From: Alphaproteobacteria bacterium
GTDB lineage: Bacteria; Pseudomonadota; Alphaproteobacteria; Thalassobaculales; Thalassobaculaceae
Direction: 5' to 3'
Length of the DNA stretch: 64,000 bases
Assembly: GCA_022822665.1 (NCBI GenBank)
Contig: JAJEAR010000042.1
Span: forward strand, 24,431-88,430
Shown here: positions 48,877 to 57,939 of the stretch, one piece after another
Layout: each line of letters begins with the position of its first letter
How positions within the stretch are numbered: the first letter of the stretch is position 1
The notes under the pieces: model-generated
Database searches by the model: none
The model's input: the letters and a program-made list of their open reading frames with translations, nothing else
Told to the model about the DNA's origin: nothing
Program-made: the position numbers and the translations under genes

Positions 48877-48917
48877 ACCGTGATTCCATGCCGGCTGGAC
48901 ACTGACGAGGTTCGACG

Positions 48918-49133
48918 ATGTACGTCTGCCTGTGCAACGGTTTCACCGACCGCTGCGTCGACCGCGCCGTCGCCGGCGGCGCCAGCACGCCGGCGCAGGT
49001 CTATACCAGCATCGGGGTCGCTCCCCAGTGCGGCCGCTGCATCACCGAGATCAGGCTGCGGATCAGGGAAAGCAGGACAGACAGTCAGCATGAGCCGGTT
49101 GGCGGCGTGATCGCCGGCCTCCAGCTCGCCTGA
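48918..49133 (+). CDS. bfd: bacterioferritin-associated ferredoxin
   Basis: A 71-residue Fer2_BFD protein: all four [2Fe-2S] cysteines are present (C4, C6, C38, C41; pattern C-x-C ... C-x2-C). Known role: reduces the haem of bacterioferritin to release stored iron. ATG 48918 has GACGAGG a few bases ahead. Placed 288 bases before bfr on the same strand, with matching upstream elements. Confidence 0.93.
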   Translation: MYVCLCNGFTDRCVDRAVAGGASTPAQVYTSIGVAPQCGRCITEIRLRIRESRTDSQHEPVGGVIAGLQLA

Positions 49134-49301
49134 AGGACGCGGCCGGCCGGACCACTCCCCCTGTACCCGTCACGGCACGCACGGTGCTGCGGGATCGTGT
49201 TGTGGTCGAGGTCGTGCGCCAGAGCCCGGGCCGCACGGACGTAGTGCACCTGGCGGGGAATTCCTCCTGACATCGGACGCTCCCGCGGTGCCTTTACAAA
49301 T

Positions 49302-49321
49302 GAAATTGCTATTCATTCGCA
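49302..49321 (+). promoter_or_regulatory. iron-regulator-like element upstream of bfr
   Basis: 20-base element ending CATTCGCA, sharing 16 of 20 positions with the one before bfd. The inner part contains an AATGAA/TTCATT-type dyad. Lies about 45 bases upstream of the bfr -35 hexamer, so a distal activator or repressor site is possible. Confidence 0.5.
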
Positions 49322-49330
49322 CTGTGTGAA

Positions 49331-49345
49331 TGCAAGTGACTTGCA
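49331..49345. promoter_or_regulatory. perfect palindromic operator TGCAAG-N3-CTTGCA
   Basis: Six-base perfect inverted repeat, three-base centre (TGA), about 20 bases upstream of the bfr -35 hexamer. It looks like a dimeric regulator site; TGCAA/TTGCA dyads resemble Fur/Mur-class operators in alphaproteobacteria, but this is inferred. Confidence 0.55.
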
Positions 49346-49365
49346 GTTTCAATAAAAGAATGCCG

Positions 49366-49392
49366 TTGACAGTGTATAACTCAGGTTATATT
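49366..49392 (+). promoter_or_regulatory. promoter of bfr
   Basis: TTGACA at 49366-49371 and TATATT at 49387-49392, with a spacer of 15 bases, two shorter than ideal. The whole segment 49300-49410 is strongly AT-rich compared with its surroundings. Transcription would start shortly before the bfr ribosome binding site. Confidence 0.55.
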
Positions 49393-49421
49393 TTTTCCAA
49401 TGCCAATACGGAGGGGTGACA

Positions 49422-49904
49422 ATGCAGGGTGACAAGCGCGTCATAGGGCATTTGAACAAGATACTCAGAAACGAACTGACTGCGATCAACCAGTACTTTC
49501 TTCATGCCCGCATGCTGAAGGACTGGGGCGTGACCCGGCTTGGTGCGCACGAGTACGAGGAATCGGTCGACGAAATGAAGCATGCCGACCGGTTGATCGA
49601 GCGCATCCTGTTCCTCGAGGGCCTCCCCAACCTGCAGGACCTGGACAAGCTGCGGATCGGCGAGAACGTTGCCGAGATCCTGGCCTGCGACCTTGCGCTC
49701 GAGCGGGCGGCCATCCCGGACCTGCGCGAGGCGATCGGCCATTGCGAGGAGGTGCGGGACTACGTCTCGCGCGACCTGCTCAGCGACATCCTCGAGAACG
49801 AGGAGGAGCATGTCGACTTTCTCGAGACCCAGATCGGCCTGATCGAGAAGATGGGCACGGAAAACTACATCCAGATGCAGTCCGAGCCCGGCGCCGGCGG
49901 ATAG
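49422..49904 (+). CDS. bfr: bacterioferritin
   Basis: A 160-residue four-helix ferritin. All ferroxidase ligands are in place (E18, E51, H54, E94, E127, H130), as are Y25 and the haem ligand M52, so it should oxidise and store iron in a 24-mer with haem. ATG 49422 follows GGAGGGG by five bases; the GTG at 49416 is too close to that site. Convergent with livF (21-base gap). Confidence 0.96.
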   Translation: MQGDKRVIGHLNKILRNELTAINQYFLHARMLKDWGVTRLGAHEYEESVDEMKHADRLIERILFLEGLPNLQDLDKLRIGENVAEILACDLALERAAIPDLREAIGHCEEVRDYVSRDLLSDILENEEEHVDFLETQIGLIEKMGTENYIQMQSEPGAGG

Positions 49905-49925
49905 TCCGCACCGCCCGCGGGCCGC

Positions 49926-50627
49926 TCACACTCCGATCCGCTCGGCCAGCAGTTCCGGGTCCGACTGCAGTTCCCGCGTGGTGCCGGCCCACACGATCGT
50001 TCCCTTCTCGATGATGTAGTGCCGATCGGCAACCCGGGCCAGGTCGGCGATGTTCTTGTCGATGACCAGGATTGACTGGCCGTCCACCTTCAGCCGCTCG
50101 AGACAGCGCCAGATCTCCTGGCGCACCAGCGGGGCCAGGCCTTCCGTCGCCTCGTCCAGGATCAGCAGCTTCGGATTGGTCATCAGCGCCCGTCCGATGG
50201 CGAGCATCTGCTGTTCGCCGCCGGACAGCAGACTGCCCATGGCGTCGAACCGGTCCGCGAGCGGCGGAAACATGTCGAGGATCCGCGTCACCGTCCATGG
50301 ATCGGCCCGGCCGTGGCGGTTGGCGGCGGTCGCCACCAGGTTCTCGCGAACGGTGAGGTTCGGGAACACCTGCCGGCCCTCGGGCACCAGTGCGATCCCG
50401 GCCTGGCCGATCCGGAAACTCCGGGCCTTTTCGATTTGCTGTCCCTCGAACTCGATCCTGCCGCTGCGCGCGGGAACAATGCCGGTGATCGAGTGCACGG
50501 TCGTGGTCTTGCCCATGCCGTTGCGCCCGAGCAGGGTGACCACCTCGCCTTCGCGCACTTCGAGCGTGACCGAGAACAGCGCCTGGCTGGCGCCGTAGAA
50601 GGTCTCGAGCCCGTCCACCGTCAGCAC
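49926..50627 (-). CDS. livF: branched-chain amino acid-type ABC transporter ATP-binding protein
   Basis: A 233-residue ABC ATPase: Walker A G-R-N-G-M-G-K-T, signature L-S-G-G-E-Q-Q (within S-L-L-S-G-G), Walker B L-L-I-L-D-E-A-T-E-G-L-A-P, the E-G-L-A-P form being typical of LivF. Starts with GTG 50627, one base after the livG stop. Last gene of the operon. Confidence 0.93.
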   Translation of the reverse strand: MLTVDGLETFYGASQALFSVTLEVREGEVVTLLGRNGMGKTTTVHSITGIVPARSGRIEFEGQQIEKARSFRIGQAGIALVPEGRQVFPNLTVRENLVATAANRHGRADPWTVTRILDMFPPLADRFDAMGSLLSGGEQQMLAIGRALMTNPKLLILDEATEGLAPLVRQEIWRCLERLKVDGQSILVIDKNIADLARVADRHYIIEKGTIVWAGTTRELQSDPELLAERIGV

Positions 50628-50628
50628 G

Positions 50629-51381
50629 TCACAACTCCTCCTCGCCGAGGTAGGCGCGCCGCACCGCCTCGTCGTTCCGGATCTGCTCGGGCGGGCCCGA
50701 GGCGACGGCCCGGCCGTTGACCAGCACCGTGATCCGGCTTGCCAGGGTGAACACCGCGTCCATGTCGTGTTCGACCAGCAGCATCGGCATTTCGCGGTTC
50801 AGGCTGCTCAGCAGGGAGATCATCCGGCGTGTTTCCTCCGCGCCCATGCCCGCCATCGGTTCGTCCAGCAGCAGCAGGGTCGGCCCGGTTGCAAGCGCCA
50901 CCGCGATTTCCAGCTGCCGGTGCTCGCCGTGCGACAGGATCCGCGCCTGTTCCGCGGCCCTGGCGGCGAGGCCGACGCGGTCGAGTGCTGCAAACGCCGG
51001 TTCGACCAGGTCGGCCTGTCGGCGCGCGTCGGCCCAGAACCGCCAGGCGCCGGAGTCCCGGGCCTGGACGGCCAGCATCACGTTGTCGAGCACGCTCATG
51101 TCGAGCATGAGGCTCGTGATCTGGAATGACCGTGCCATGCCGAGCCGGGCCCGGGCGTGGGCCGGAAGGGCGGTCACGTTGCGCCCGGAGAAGGTGACCT
51201 CGCCCCGTTCCGGCTGCAGTTCGCCCGACAGCAGCGAGATCAGCGTGGTCTTGCCGGCCCCGTTCGGCCCGATGACCGCGTGGATTTCCCCTTCGGTCAC
51301 GTCGAGGCTGAGCCCGTCGACCGCCACCAGGCCGCCGAACGACCTGGAGATCTCCCGCACGCTCAGGACGACCGGCGCCAC
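50629..51381 (-). CDS. livG: branched-chain amino acid-type ABC transporter ATP-binding protein
   Basis: A 250-residue ABC ATPase: G-P-N-G-A-G-K-T, signature I-L-S-H-G-E-H-R-Q-L-E (LivG has S-H-G-E or S-Y-G-E here), and L-L-L-L-D-E-P-M-A-G-M. The start is GTG 51381, with GGGAGG five bases ahead; it lies within the end of livM (19-bp overlap). The open frame up to 52248 is livM's shadow. Confidence 0.92.
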   Translation of the reverse strand: MAPVVLSVREISRSFGGLVAVDGLSLDVTEGEIHAVIGPNGAGKTTLISLLSGELQPERGEVTFSGRNVTALPAHARARLGMARSFQITSLMLDMSVLDNVMLAVQARDSGAWRFWADARRQADLVEPAFAALDRVGLAARAAEQARILSHGEHRQLEIAVALATGPTLLLLDEPMAGMGAEETRRMISLLSSLNREMPMLLVEHDMDAVFTLASRITVLVNGRAVASGPPEQIRNDEAVRRAYLGEEEL

Positions 51382-52328
51382 GCCCGCCTCCCGAGCCGGT
51401 CGATCATCCCCGCCATCCCGTTGCGCGCAAACAGCACCACGGTGATCAGCAGGGCGCCGAACAGGAAGTGCCAGTAGATGGTGACCGCCGACAGCCATTC
51501 CTCCAGCAGCACGAACGCGGCCGCCCCGAGCACCGATCCGGTGAGTGATCCGGTTCCGCCCAGGACCACCATGAAGATCAGTTCGCCGGACGCGGTCCAG
51601 TCCATCATTTCCGGGCTGATGAAGTTGGTGAAGTTGCCGAGCAGGGCCCCGGCGTAGCCGCACAGAGCGCCGGCGATGACGTAGCAGGCGAGGCGGTAGC
51701 GGAAGGTGTTGTAGCCGATCGCCTGCATGCGCCGCTCGTTGCCGCGAATCCCCTCGATCACCATGCCGAACCGCGAGCGCATGATGCGGTGTACCAGGTA
51801 GAGGCTGGCAAGCAGGGAGGCGAAGATGAAGTAATAGAGCGTCGTGGCGTTCTCGATGTTGCCCAGGCCCGCGAAGCGGCTGCGCATATCGATCACCAGT
51901 CCATCGTCTCCCCCGTACTCCTCGATGCTGACGAAGGCGAAGAACACCATCTGGCTGAAGGCCATGGTGATCATGATGAAGTAGACGCCCCGGGTTCGCA
52001 GGCAGATCAGCCCGGTCACCAGGGCGAAGGCGGCGGAACAGGCAATCGCCAGCAGGAACTGCAGGTAGCCGTCGTGGATGCCGTAGTAGGCCGGAATTCC
52101 GACGCAGTAGGCTCCGATCCCGAGATAGGCGGCGTGGCCGAAACTGATCATGCCGCCGTGACCGAGGATCAGGTTGAGGCTGACCGCCGCAATGGCGAGG
52201 ATCATCAGCCGGCTCGCGAGATCGAGATGGAACGGTGTGTTCGCCCACGCGACCCAGACCGGAAGCAGGGCCAGCAGGAGCAGGGCCACGGCCAGTGCGA
52301 TCGCCGTTGCGGATCGCTCACGGCGCAC
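51363..52328 (-). CDS. livM: branched-chain amino acid-type ABC transporter permease
   Basis: A 321-residue permease with about nine helices: A-A-V-S-L-N-L-I-L-G-H-G-G-M-I-S-F-G-H-A-A-Y, the LivM entry motif, and the cytoplasmic loop I-R-G-N-E-R-R-M-Q-A-I-G that contacts the ATPase. Starts at GTG 52328, three bases past the livH stop. Confidence 0.92.
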   Translation of the reverse strand: MRRERSATAIALAVALLLLALLPVWVAWANTPFHLDLASRLMILAIAAVSLNLILGHGGMISFGHAAYLGIGAYCVGIPAYYGIHDGYLQFLLAIACSAAFALVTGLICLRTRGVYFIMITMAFSQMVFFAFVSIEEYGGDDGLVIDMRSRFAGLGNIENATTLYYFIFASLLASLYLVHRIMRSRFGMVIEGIRGNERRMQAIGYNTFRYRLACYVIAGALCGYAGALLGNFTNFISPEMMDWTASGELIFMVVLGGTGSLTGSVLGAAAFVLLEEWLSAVTIYWHFLFGALLITVVLFARNGMAGMIDRLGRRAWRRSS

Positions 52329-52331
52329 GGG

Positions 52332-53255
52332 TCAGCGGCCCCGCGGCGGGAACAGCCCCTGGGGGCGGAAGGCCAGGATGCCCGCCATCAGGATGTAGAT
52401 CATCATGGCCGACAGCGCCGGGGCCGCGGTCTCGGCGTTCTGGTTCGACATCACCAGCTTCATCAGCGTGTCGAGAAAGGCGCGACCCATGGTATCGATC
52501 AGCCCGACCGCGAGGGCGGCGATGAACGCACCCTTTATCGAGCCGATCCCGCCGATGATGATCACGACGAAGGCGATGATGATGATCTCGTTTCCCATGC
52601 CGATGCTGGCCTCGGTAATCGGCGAGATCAGCATGCCGGCAAGTCCCGCGAGCGCGGCGCCAACCGCGAACACCAGCGCGAAGAGGATCTCGATGTTGAT
52701 GCCGAGAGCCGCCACCATCCGCCGGTTCGACGCACCGGCCCGGACCAGCATGCCGATCCGGGTGCGGGTCATCACCAGCCACAGGCCGGCCGCGATCACC
52801 AGCCCGGTGGCAATGATCAGCAGCCGGAAGGTGGGGAACACGATCCCGCCCAACAGTTCCGTCTGGCTGTCGAGGACCGCCGGCAGCGGGATCGCCATTC
52901 CTTCCGGTCCCCACAGGTAGTGCACCGCGGCATCGAAGCACAGGATCAGCCCGAAGGTCGCGAGCACGTGGTCGAGGTGGTCGCGCGTATACAGGTGCCG
53001 CACCACGATGACCTCGACGGCAAGTCCCACCAGCGCGGTGGCGGGAAGTGCGAGTGCGATGGCGAGCACGAACGACCCGGTCAGGTGGGTCAGGGTGGCG
53101 CAGAAATAAGCGCCCACCATGTACAGCGACCCATGCGCCAGGTTGACGAAGTCCATGATGCCGAAGATGAGCGTGAGCCCGGAGGCGAGCAGGAACAGCA
53201 GCACCCCGAGCTGCAGTCCGTTCAGCAGCTGGATGACCAGCAGCGACCAGTCCAT
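52332..53255 (-). CDS. livH: branched-chain amino acid-type ABC transporter permease
   Basis: A 307-residue permease: N-G-L-Q-L-G-V-L-L-F-L-L-A-S-G-L-T-L-I-F-G, D-F-V-N-L-A-H-G-S-L-Y-M, and the coupling loop V-R-A-G-A-S-N-R-R-M-V-A-A-L-G. ATG 53255 matches the family start. It follows the binding-protein gene after a 267-base gap that contains the strong hairpin. Confidence 0.92.
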   Translation of the reverse strand: MDWSLLVIQLLNGLQLGVLLFLLASGLTLIFGIMDFVNLAHGSLYMVGAYFCATLTHLTGSFVLAIALALPATALVGLAVEVIVVRHLYTRDHLDHVLATFGLILCFDAAVHYLWGPEGMAIPLPAVLDSQTELLGGIVFPTFRLLIIATGLVIAAGLWLVMTRTRIGMLVRAGASNRRMVAALGINIEILFALVFAVGAALAGLAGMLISPITEASIGMGNEIIIIAFVVIIIGGIGSIKGAFIAALAVGLIDTMGRAFLDTLMKLVMSNQNAETAAPALSAMMIYILMAGILAFRPQGLFPPRGR

Positions 53256-53461
53256 GTGGGGATCCGCTTCCGGTGGCGGGGATGAACTACAGTGCGACCA
53301 TACCGAACACCCGCGGGGAATGCCCCTGGCGCGGGACCGTGGCGACATGTGAGGACCGGTTCGCCGGCCGGGTTCGGGAGCGGGTGCTGCCGCCAGGCGC
53401 CCGATAAACCGCGCGGTTGGCCGGAAGGTCCATGGCGACCGTTCGGTACACGTCCCGGTCA

Positions 53462-53490
53462 CAACTGCGGGGCGTCGGGCCCCGCAGTTG
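53462..53490 (-). terminator. perfect 12-bp hairpin between the liv binding-protein and permease genes
   Basis: CAACTGCGGGGC and GCCCCGCAGTTG flank a five-base loop (53474-53478). Located 33 bases after the stop of the binding-protein gene. No T tract on the minus strand, so it is more likely an mRNA-stabilising or partial-attenuation element than a full terminator. Confidence 0.7.
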
Positions 53491-53522
53491 CCCGGATTCG
53501 CGGCCTGTCGGCCTGCCGGATG

Positions 53523-54707
53523 CTACATCGCGCATTCCTGGGCGTAGGTGTCCTGGTGATCCTTGAGCACCACGTCCCGTGCCGCGGTGGTCCACACGCC
53601 GTCGGCGTCCACGACCACCTCGCGCGAATAGAAGTTCTGGATCGGCATGTGGTTGTTGCCGTACCGGAACGGTCCCCGCACCGACGGGAAGTCCGCACTC
53701 TTCATCGCGGCCCGCATGCCGTCCATGTTCGACAGGTCACCGTTGACCGCCTCGACCGCGCTCTTGATGAGAAAGATCGTGTCGTAGGACTGCGCGGCGT
53801 AGAACGAAGGGTAGCGGCCGTACTTTTCCTTGAAACCGGCGACAAACGTCCGGTTCTGCGGGAAATCGAGGTCCGGAGCCCAGAACTGGGTCATGATCGA
53901 GCCCAGCACGCCGGTCATGTTGCCGCTCTGCAGCCGCGGCAGGGCAATGGAGTCGACGGTGAAGACCGTATAGAGCGCAACGTTGCCCCGCAGCCCCGCT
54001 TGCTCGTACTGCTTCATGAACGCCCCGCCGGCCTTGCCAGGATAGAAGACGAAGATGCCTTCGGCACCCGATGCCTTGGCCTTGGCGAGTTCGGCGGAAA
54101 AGTCGAGCTGGGCGTCCTTGCCCCACTTGGTCATGTCCTTGCCGACAATGGTGCCCTTGAAGGTCCGCTCGAGACCGGCAACCATGTTCTTGCCGGCAGC
54201 GTAGTTCGGGGCCATGACGTACAGTGACTTGACGCCCTTCTGGTTCAGCACCTCTCCCATTGCCATCGGCGTCTGGTCGTTCTGCCAGGAGGTGGAGAAG
54301 AAGTTCTGATGACACAGCGGACCGGCCAGCTGCGACGGCCCGGCATTGGAGCTGATCAGGAAGGTCCCGCTGTCCAGAACCGACTTCTGGGCTGCCAGCA
54401 GCACGTGCGACCAGATGAACCCGGCCACGAAGTCGACATCGTCCTGCTTGACCAGCTTGTCGGCCTTCTGCTTGCCGATCGCCGGCTTGAACCCGTCGTC
54501 CTCCACGATCAGTTCGACCGGCAACCCCGCCATGGTTCCGCCGATCTGCTCGACCGCCAGGTTGACGGCATCAACCATGTCCTTGCCGATCACACCCGCC
54601 GGGGTGGTGATGGTGGTGATGAAGCCGATCTTCACCTTGTCTGCTGCCGCAGCCGGGGTCGCTGCCAGCAGCCCGGCCGTGACCAGCACTGCAAGTCTGT
54701 ACACCAT
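53523..54707 (-). CDS. ABC transporter substrate-binding protein (LivK/Leu-Ile-Val-binding type)
   Basis: A 394-residue periplasmic-binding protein: signal peptide M-V-Y-R-L-A-V-L-V-T-A-G-L-L-A-A-T-P with A-A-A-A cleavage, then K-V-K-I-G-F-I-T-T-I and a Peripla_BP_6 fold (G-G-T-M-A-G-L-P-V-E-L-I-V-E-D). First gene of the liv operon. The ligand may be an amino acid, amide or aromatic acid; this family is broad. ATG 54707 begins the signal peptide. Confidence 0.9.
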   Translation of the reverse strand: MVYRLAVLVTAGLLAATPAAAADKVKIGFITTITTPAGVIGKDMVDAVNLAVEQIGGTMAGLPVELIVEDDGFKPAIGKQKADKLVKQDDVDFVAGFIWSHVLLAAQKSVLDSGTFLISSNAGPSQLAGPLCHQNFFSTSWQNDQTPMAMGEVLNQKGVKSLYVMAPNYAAGKNMVAGLERTFKGTIVGKDMTKWGKDAQLDFSAELAKAKASGAEGIFVFYPGKAGGAFMKQYEQAGLRGNVALYTVFTVDSIALPRLQSGNMTGVLGSIMTQFWAPDLDFPQNRTFVAGFKEKYGRYPSFYAAQSYDTIFLIKSAVEAVNGDLSNMDGMRAAMKSADFPSVRGPFRYGNNHMPIQNFYSREVVVDADGVWTTAARDVVLKDHQDTYAQECAM

Positions 54708-54865
54708 TGGGCGTCTCCCACAGATTTTATGGGACTGTCGCCGTATCGCGCACAAATGTCAAAGCGGCCGGGCCGGGTTCGCCCTGCCGGTCCGATGGGC
54801 GATTTCCGGGAATTGTGCGATGTCGCGGCGGGCTGCGGTCGGTGGCAGGCAACGGGGGGCGGGAC

Positions 54866-56776
54866 GTGAGCCGCGGGTCGCGGACCCGGCGCGGCGCCGG
54901 TACCGGGAAGGCCGCCCCGCGCAGGGGTGGGAAGGCGTCGTCAGCGGCGAGAACGTCGCGACCGCGGGGCGCTGCCGCACCCGCCCGGCGCCTCGGGCGG
55001 CGCATCGCGCGGGGACTGGCGCGTCTCGCGCTGCTGGCCGCGATCTGGGGCACGGTGGCGGTGGTCCTGTTGCTCGGCTGGCAGGCGACCCGGCTGCCCG
55101 ACATCTCCCGGCTCGATGACCACGACAGGCGCGGCGGCATCCGGATGGTCGCGCTCGATGGCACCGATTTTGCGCAGTACGGGGACGTGCACGATGCTCC
55201 GGTGGACGCCGGCCGGCTGCCGGGTGCCGTTGTCGACGCCCTGCTGGCGATCGAGGACCGGCGGTTCCGCTCGCATTTCGGCGTCGATCCGCTTGGTGTC
55301 CTGCGGGCCGCCTTCGTGAACCTTCGCGAGGGCACGGTGCGCCAGGGCGCGAGCACGCTGACCCAGCAACTGGCCAAGAACCTGTTCCTCACGCCCGAGC
55401 GCACCTTCGAGCGCAAGATAAGGGAGGTGCTGCTGGCCCTGTGGCTGGAAGCCACCTACAGCAAGGAACAGCTGCTCACGATCTACCTGAACCGGATGTA
55501 CTTTGGGGCGGGCGCCTGGGGGCTCTCCGCCGCCGCCCGGACGTATTTCGGCAAGCCGGCAACGGAACTGACGGTCTACGAAGCGGCCATGCTGGCGGGA
55601 CTGGTGAAGGCGCCGTCGCGTTACAACCCGGTGGTCAACCCGCGGGCCGCGCGCGACAGGACGGGCGTCGTCCTGTCGGCGATGGTGGATGCGGGGGTGC
55701 TGGAGCGGTCCGAAGCCGACGCCGCGCTCTCCAGCGGGACGACGATCCGGGGAACCGCGGCCGCGAGCCGCAACCACCGCTACTTCGCCGACTGGGTGCT
55801 CGGCCAGGCGAGGGGGTACCGGGGACCGGTCGACGGTGACACCGAGGTGCACACCACGCTTGACCGGCGGCTGCAGAGACTGGCGGAGACCGCGGTGGCG
55901 GATGTGCTGGCCGACCAGCCGGCGATGCGCCAGGCGGCGCTCGTTGCGATGGACCGGACCGGGGCGGTGCGCGCCATGGTGGGCGGTCGCGACTACCGCA
56001 CCAGCCAGTTCAACCGGGCCGTCCAGGCGATGCGCCAGCCGGGCTCGGTCTTCAAGTCCATCGTCTATCTCGCGGCACTCGATGCCGGCGCGCGCCCGGA
56101 CAGCACCGTCAGCGACGACCGCCTGGTCGTCGGCGGGTGGAGCCCCCGCAATTTCGACGGCCGCTACCACGGCACCGTGACGCTGACCGAGGCGCTGGCG
56201 CACTCCTACAACGTCGCGACGGTCAGGCTGGCGAGACGCGTCGGGATCGATCGCGTCGTCCGGCTTGCGCGCCGTCTCGGCGTGACCGCGCCGCTTGCCG
56301 GGGGGCCGAGCCTGGCGCTGGGGGCCGCCGAGGTTTCCCTGCTCGAGATGACGGCGGTCTACGCGGCATTCGCCAACGGCGGCATCCCGGTGCGGGCGCA
56401 CGGCATCGGTGCGATCCGGCTGCGCTCCGGCGACACGGCCCGGTCGGGAGACGACACCCTGTATCGGCACCGCGCCGAGCGCAGGCCCGCGGTGGCGGGC
56501 AGCCGCGCGCTCGCCGATCTGGACGCGATGCTGCGCGACGCGGTCCGTTCGGGAACCGGCAGGAAGGCGGCGGTCCGCACCGATGCTGCGGGGAAGACCG
56601 GAACCAGCCAGAACCACCGCGATGCCTGGTTCATCGGCTATGCCGGCAGCGGATCGGACAGGCTGGCAGTCGGGATCTGGGTCGGGCACGACTCCGGCGC
56701 GCCGATGAAATCCGTTACCGGCGGCGGTGTCCCGGCGCGCATCTGGGCCAGGTTCGTTGCCGATTCGCTCGAATAG
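54866..56776 (+). CDS. class A penicillin-binding protein (PBP1A family)
   Basis: 636 residues. Basic cytosolic N-terminus, one membrane helix at about 50-72, then the GT51 transglycosylase domain (catalytic Glu in A-I-E-D-R-R-F; Q-G-A-S-T-L-T-Q-Q-L-A-K-N) and the transpeptidase domain with S-V-F-K (Ser nucleophile), S-Y-N and K-T-G-T-S. All catalytic motifs are intact. Polymerises and cross-links peptidoglycan in the periplasm. Start: GTG 54866 with GGGGGGCGGG ahead; upstream frame to 54707 overlaps the divergent binding-protein start. Confidence 0.93.
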   Translation: MSRGSRTRRGAGTGKAAPRRGGKASSAARTSRPRGAAAPARRLGRRIARGLARLALLAAIWGTVAVVLLLGWQATRLPDISRLDDHDRRGGIRMVALDGTDFAQYGDVHDAPVDAGRLPGAVVDALLAIEDRRFRSHFGVDPLGVLRAAFVNLREGTVRQGASTLTQQLAKNLFLTPERTFERKIREVLLALWLEATYSKEQLLTIYLNRMYFGAGAWGLSAAARTYFGKPATELTVYEAAMLAGLVKAPSRYNPVVNPRAARDRTGVVLSAMVDAGVLERSEADAALSSGTTIRGTAAASRNHRYFADWVLGQARGYRGPVDGDTEVHTTLDRRLQRLAETAVADVLADQPAMRQAALVAMDRTGAVRAMVGGRDYRTSQFNRAVQAMRQPGSVFKSIVYLAALDAGARPDSTVSDDRLVVGGWSPRNFDGRYHGTVTLTEALAHSYNVATVRLARRVGIDRVVRLARRLGVTAPLAGGPSLALGAAEVSLLEMTAVYAAFANGGIPVRAHGIGAIRLRSGDTARSGDDTLYRHRAERRPAVAGSRALADLDAMLRDAVRSGTGRKAAVRTDAAGKTGTSQNHRDAWFIGYAGSGSDRLAVGIWVGHDSGAPMKSVTGGGVPARIWARFVADSLE

Positions 56777-56949
56777 CGCCGGTTCCGGCGGGACGGACGA
56801 CGCATCCATGATATTTGCCGTTGCGGGGCAGGGAGGCGTTGACAGGCCCCTCGATACGGGTTGACCATCGCGCCCGCGCGGCATGCTGCCCTCGTGCGCG
56901 GAAGGATAAAGATGCATCCGACGTGTCGTACCAGTTGCGTTGCTCGACG

Positions 56950-57939
56950 ATGTCCCTGTTGAGCGTCCACGATCTCGAACTCGGTTTCGAGACGCCGGCG
57001 GGCCATGTCAGTGCCGTCAACGGCATTTCATATACCGTCGAACCGGGAGAAATCGTCGCCATCGTCGGCGAGTCGGGCAGCGGCAAGACAGTGGCCGCGC
57101 AGGCGGTGCTCGGGCTCATCCCGCAGCCCCCGGGCGAGATTACCGGCGGGAGGGTGGAGTTCGACGGCGAGGACCTGCTCGGGTTCTCCGAGCAGCAGAT
57201 GCGGACCATCCGCGGCCGGCGGATTTCCATGGTGTTCCAGGAACCCATGACCTCGTTGAACCCGGTGCTGTCGATCGGCCGCCAGATGACCGAGGCGATG
57301 CGGCTGCACCTCGGCCTGACGCGCGAGGCGGCGGAGCAGCGGGCGGTTGAGCTGCTCGGGCTGGTGGGAATCGCCGATCCCGGCCGGCGCCTGCGCCAGT
57401 ATCCGCACCACCTGAGCGGCGGCATGCGCCAGCGGGTGATGATCGCGATCGCCATTGCCTGCGAACCGGTCCTGATCATCGCCGACGAGCCGACGACCGC
57501 GCTGGACGTGACCATCCAGGCCCAGATCCTCGCGCTGATGCAGGACCTGACCCGGCGGCTCGGGGTGGCGCTGGTGATCATCACCCACAACCTCGGCGTG
57601 GTCGCGCGCTACGCCGACCGTGTCAACGTGATGTATGCCGGGCGCATTGTCGAGCAGGGCCGCGCCGACAGCGTCTACAGGCGGCCGGGCCATCCCTACA
57701 CCATCGGACTGCTCAATTCCGTTCCCCGTCTCGACCGGCCCCGGGACGTTCCGATCGAACCGATCCCCGGCAGTCCGCCGGACCCGGCGCGGCTGCCGCC
57801 GGGATGTGCCTTTGCGCCGCGATGCCTGCACGCGGTGGAGCGCTGCCGATCCGAGGTCCCGCCGTCGATCAGTTTCGAGGGCGGACACACCGCGCGGTGC
57901 TGGCAGACGGCGGTGACCCGCCCGGAAACCGCTCCATGA
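56950..57939 (+). CDS. peptide/nickel-type ABC transporter ATP-binding protein (DppD/OppD type)
   Basis: A 329-residue ABC ATPase: Walker A G-E-S-G-S-G-K-T, M-V-F-Q-E-P-M-T-S-L-N-P, signature L-S-G-G-M-R-Q-R, Walker B I-I-A-D-E-P-T-T-A-L-D, and the C-terminal OppD extension with C-x-F-A-P-R-C-x6-C that can bind an iron-sulfur cluster. ATG 56950 matches the family start. Overlaps the next gene by 4 bp. Confidence 0.92.
   Translation: MSLLSVHDLELGFETPAGHVSAVNGISYTVEPGEIVAIVGESGSGKTVAAQAVLGLIPQPPGEITGGRVEFDGEDLLGFSEQQMRTIRGRRISMVFQEPMTSLNPVLSIGRQMTEAMRLHLGLTREAAEQRAVELLGLVGIADPGRRLRQYPHHLSGGMRQRVMIAIAIACEPVLIIADEPTTALDVTIQAQILALMQDLTRRLGVALVIITHNLGVVARYADRVNVMYAGRIVEQGRADSVYRRPGHPYTIGLLNSVPRLDRPRDVPIEPIPGSPPDPARLPPGCAFAPRCLHAVERCRSEVPPSISFEGGHTARCWQTAVTRPETAP

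Noticed and set aside
49912..49921. GCCCGCGGGC palindrome between bfr and livF as bidirectional terminator
   Set aside because: No loop and no flanking A/T tracts; could be chance in such GC-rich DNA.
54941..56917. 658-residue minus-strand open frame
   Set aside because: Antisense to the class A penicillin-binding protein, whose motifs are complete.
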